Assembly: GCA_965216515.1 (NCBI GenBank)
Contig: OZ244173.1
Span: forward strand, 3,720,001-3,784,000
Direction: 5' to 3'
DNA length: 64,000 nt
DNA from: CAXMRP01 sp965216515
Lineage (GTDB): Bacteria; Pseudomonadota; Alphaproteobacteria; Rhizobiales; Afifellaceae
Shown: piece after piece, positions 62,287 to 64,000 of the stretch
Layout: each line of letters begins with the position of its first letter
Position numbering within the stretch: position 1 is the stretch's first letter
Program-made: the position numbers and the translations under genes
The notes under the pieces: generated by a model
What the model saw: the letters and a program-made list of their open reading frames with translations, nothing else
Told to the model about the DNA's origin: nothing
The model's database searches: none

Positions 62287-64000
62287 CTAGCCGCGGAGGC
62301 GCTTGCTGTCGCTGTCATAAAGCGGCCCGTCCACCTGTGTCACCGGATATCGTGTTCCGAATGCTTCCACCTCGAATTCGGTGCCGGACGCCAGCTCCGC
62401 ATCGAGATAACCGAACAGGATCGATTTGCCGACGGTGTGGCCGTAGCCGGCACTTGTGGCAAGCGACACCACCGTGCCGGATTTCCGGATTGGCTCGCCG
62501 CCCAGGAGCGGCAGTTTGTCGTCGGAAACGAACGTTGCCAGAACCCGTTCCGTTCCGTCTCTTTTTTGTCGTTCCAAGACCGGTCTGCCAATGAAATCGC
62601 CCTTGGATTTCAGGTGCACACGGCTGCCGAGACCGGCCTCGACCGGCGAGGTGTCGGGTGTGATATCGGTGCTCCAGTACAGATAGCCCTTTTCCAGCCG
62701 AAGGCTCTCGATTGCGCGATAGCCGACGTCGCGGATGCCCCGTCCGTCGCCGGCCGCGCGCAGCGTTTCGTAGACATGGGCGGTATATTCGGCGGGGATG
62801 TGCAGTTCCCAGCCCAATTCGCCGCAATAGCCGATGCGGATGGCCCGAACCGGCGCCGCGCCCAGGGTCAGGTGCTGCATGGTGGCAAACGCAAAGGCGG
62901 CATTGCCGACATCGCCTTCGGCCACATCGGCGAGCACCTCGCGCGCCACCGGGCCGCACAGATTGATGACGCCCCACGCCGACGTCACCTCTTCAAGCTG
63001 CAACCCGTCGGCGGCCGGCAGGTGCCGCCGGATCCAGTCGCTGTCATGGACGCCGAAGCCGGAGCCGGTGACTATATAGAACCGGTCATCGGCTAGGCGG
63101 GTGATTGTCAGGTCCGCCTCGATCCCGCCTGATGAATTGCAAAGCTGGGTGTAGATCACCGTGCCCGGCGGTCTGTCCATATTGGAAACGGCAAGCCGCT
63201 GGAGTGCGTTGAGCGCACCCGGTCCGAAAAGCTCGAACTTGGAAAAGCTCGACTGGTCGATCAGCGCTGCCTTTTCGCGGACGGCGCGATGTTCCTCGGC
63301 GACATGCCGTTCATAGGGCGGGTCGAGGAAGGCGGGACTGTCAACCGGCTCCACGCCTTCCGGCGCAAACCACAAGGGCCGCTCCCAACCGTTCCTGGAG
63401 CCATGGACCGCGCCGCGCGCCTTCAGGATATCATGGAGGGGACTGCGCCGGATGCCGCGCGCCGACTGGCTTTCCGCGCCGGGATATCGCAGCTTGTAGT
63501 GATGGGCGTAATGTTCCACCGGTCGCGCCGCCAGGAAGGTGGCGCTGTTGTGATGGGCCCCGAACCGGCGGATATCGAGCGGCCACAGATCCAGCTCCGG
63601 CTTGCCATCGAGGATCCATTGGGCCACGGCCTCGCCGGCGCCGCCCGCCGCCGCAATACCGTAGAGAAAGCCGGTTGCCACCATCACATTGTCGAATCCC
63701 GGCGGCCGGCCCATGACGAAGTCGCCGTCGGCGGAGTAGGGGATCGGCCCGTTGACAACCGAGCGGATGCCGATCGTTCCCACGACCGGTGTCACCTTGG
63801 CGGCGTTTTCGGCAAGAGGAGCGAACCGATCCAGATTGTCCGGAAGCAATTGCCTGGCGAACGGACCGTCAATCCCGGAAATGGCGAACGGCACCGTATC
63901 GTCCTCGTATCCGCCGATAACGAGCCGTCCGCCGGCATCGGGCTTGTAGTAGACCAGTCGGTCCGGATCGCGCAGCGTCGGTAAGTCGGGCGGGCAGTCC
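62287..64000 (-). CDS. Second FAD/GcvT oxidoreductase, 3' part (N-terminus outside window)
   Basis: At least 570 residues of a paralogue of the 52.7-55.2 kb enzyme; the frame is open to base 64000, where it reads LPTLRDPDRLVYYKPDAGG, parallel to LPTLRDPDTLTYYKEDVGG in the first copy. Seen are the end of the DAO domain (ATGFLYGIAAAGGAGEAVA) and the whole GcvT-like half with the conserved aspartate in NSSGGIEADLTITRL and IESLRLEKGYLYWSTDITPD. The His of the covalent FAD motif lies beyond the edge. Substrate unknown; probably a methylated amine. Confidence 0.88.
   Translation of the reverse strand, partial: DCPPDLPTLRDPDRLVYYKPDAGGRLVIGGYEDDTVPFAISGIDGPFARQLLPDNLDRFAPLAENAAKVTPVVGTIGIRSVVNGPIPYSADGDFVMGRPPGFDNVMVATGFLYGIAAAGGAGEAVAQWILDGKPELDLWPLDIRRFGAHHNSATFLAARPVEHYAHHYKLRYPGAESQSARGIRRSPLHDILKARGAVHGSRNGWERPLWFAPEGVEPVDSPAFLDPPYERHVAEEHRAVREKAALIDQSSFSKFELFGPGALNALQRLAVSNMDRPPGTVIYTQLCNSSGGIEADLTITRLADDRFYIVTGSGFGVHDSDWIRRHLPAADGLQLEEVTSAWGVINLCGPVAREVLADVAEGDVGNAAFAFATMQHLTLGAAPVRAIRIGYCGELGWELHIPAEYTAHVYETLRAAGDGRGIRDVGYRAIESLRLEKGYLYWSTDITPDTSPVEAGLGSRVHLKSKGDFIGRPVLERQKRDGTERVLATFVSDDKLPLLGGEPIRKSGTVVSLATSAGYGHTVGKSILFGYLDAELASGTEFEVEAFGTRYPVTQVDGPLYDSDSKRLRG

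Overview
This 64 kb window is GC-rich, densely coded alphaproteobacterial chromosome, most likely from a Hyphomicrobiales (Rhizobiales)-type bacterium. Three things point there: the order prenyl synthase / TPR protein / ispE / glyQ-glyS / ppdK; the set ygfZ, HD hydrolase, tyrosine phosphatase, NadQ-type NAD regulator and TIGR02301 protein; and the glycine-betaine and TRAP catabolic clusters. I saw no rRNA, tRNA, CRISPR array, insertion sequence or phage gene. The assignment rests on family recognition, not on a database search.

Layout. 1-8.4 kb: isoprenoid and translation genes (end of an octaprenyl-type diphosphate synthase, a TPR/LysM protein, ispE, glyQ, two small genes, glyS). 8.4-13 kb: a small secreted six-cysteine protein, a SleB-like cell-wall hydrolase, and ppdK. 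13-17 kb: the nadA-nadB-nadC operon behind a near-perfect 35-bp dyad. 17-31 kb: an MFS carrier, an AcuI-like reductase, a giant DUF2339 membrane protein, fabI, a D-2-hydroxyacid dehydrogenase, a GNAT, a SRAP/Nudix pair, a DUF3179 / MerT-like / GDCCVxC trio, ribB (with a decayed RibA half), aroC and a histidine phosphatase. 31-42.6 kb: a minus-strand block with nadQ, a tyrosine phosphatase, an HD hydrolase, ygfZ, several hypotheticals, a methyltransferase, tlyA, an MFS carrier and dxs, then an XRE regulator.

42.6-52.7 kb is a catabolic region: an FAH-family enzyme, a complete TRAP transporter (dctM, dctQ, dctP), a ThDP-dependent decarboxylase-like enzyme, a divergent aldehyde dehydrogenase, a GntR/FCD regulator with a matching operator-like dyad, and a VOC protein. 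It reads as import of an organic acid, 2-oxoacid chemistry, then aldehyde oxidation.

52.7-64 kb is the most interesting block: two paralogous FAD/GcvT oxidoreductases of the dimethylglycine/sarcosine dehydrogenase type, two choline-kinase-like phosphotransferases, a glycine-betaine-type ABC importer whose permease is a tandem fusion, and a divergent DeoR regulator. Together they suggest uptake, phosphorylation and tetrahydrofolate-linked N-demethylation of a methylated amino-alcohol or similar compound. I cannot match this arrangement to a characterised pathway. The second link worth noting is between the nadABC dyad (16.9 kb) and its probable repressor NadQ (31.2-32.2 kb).
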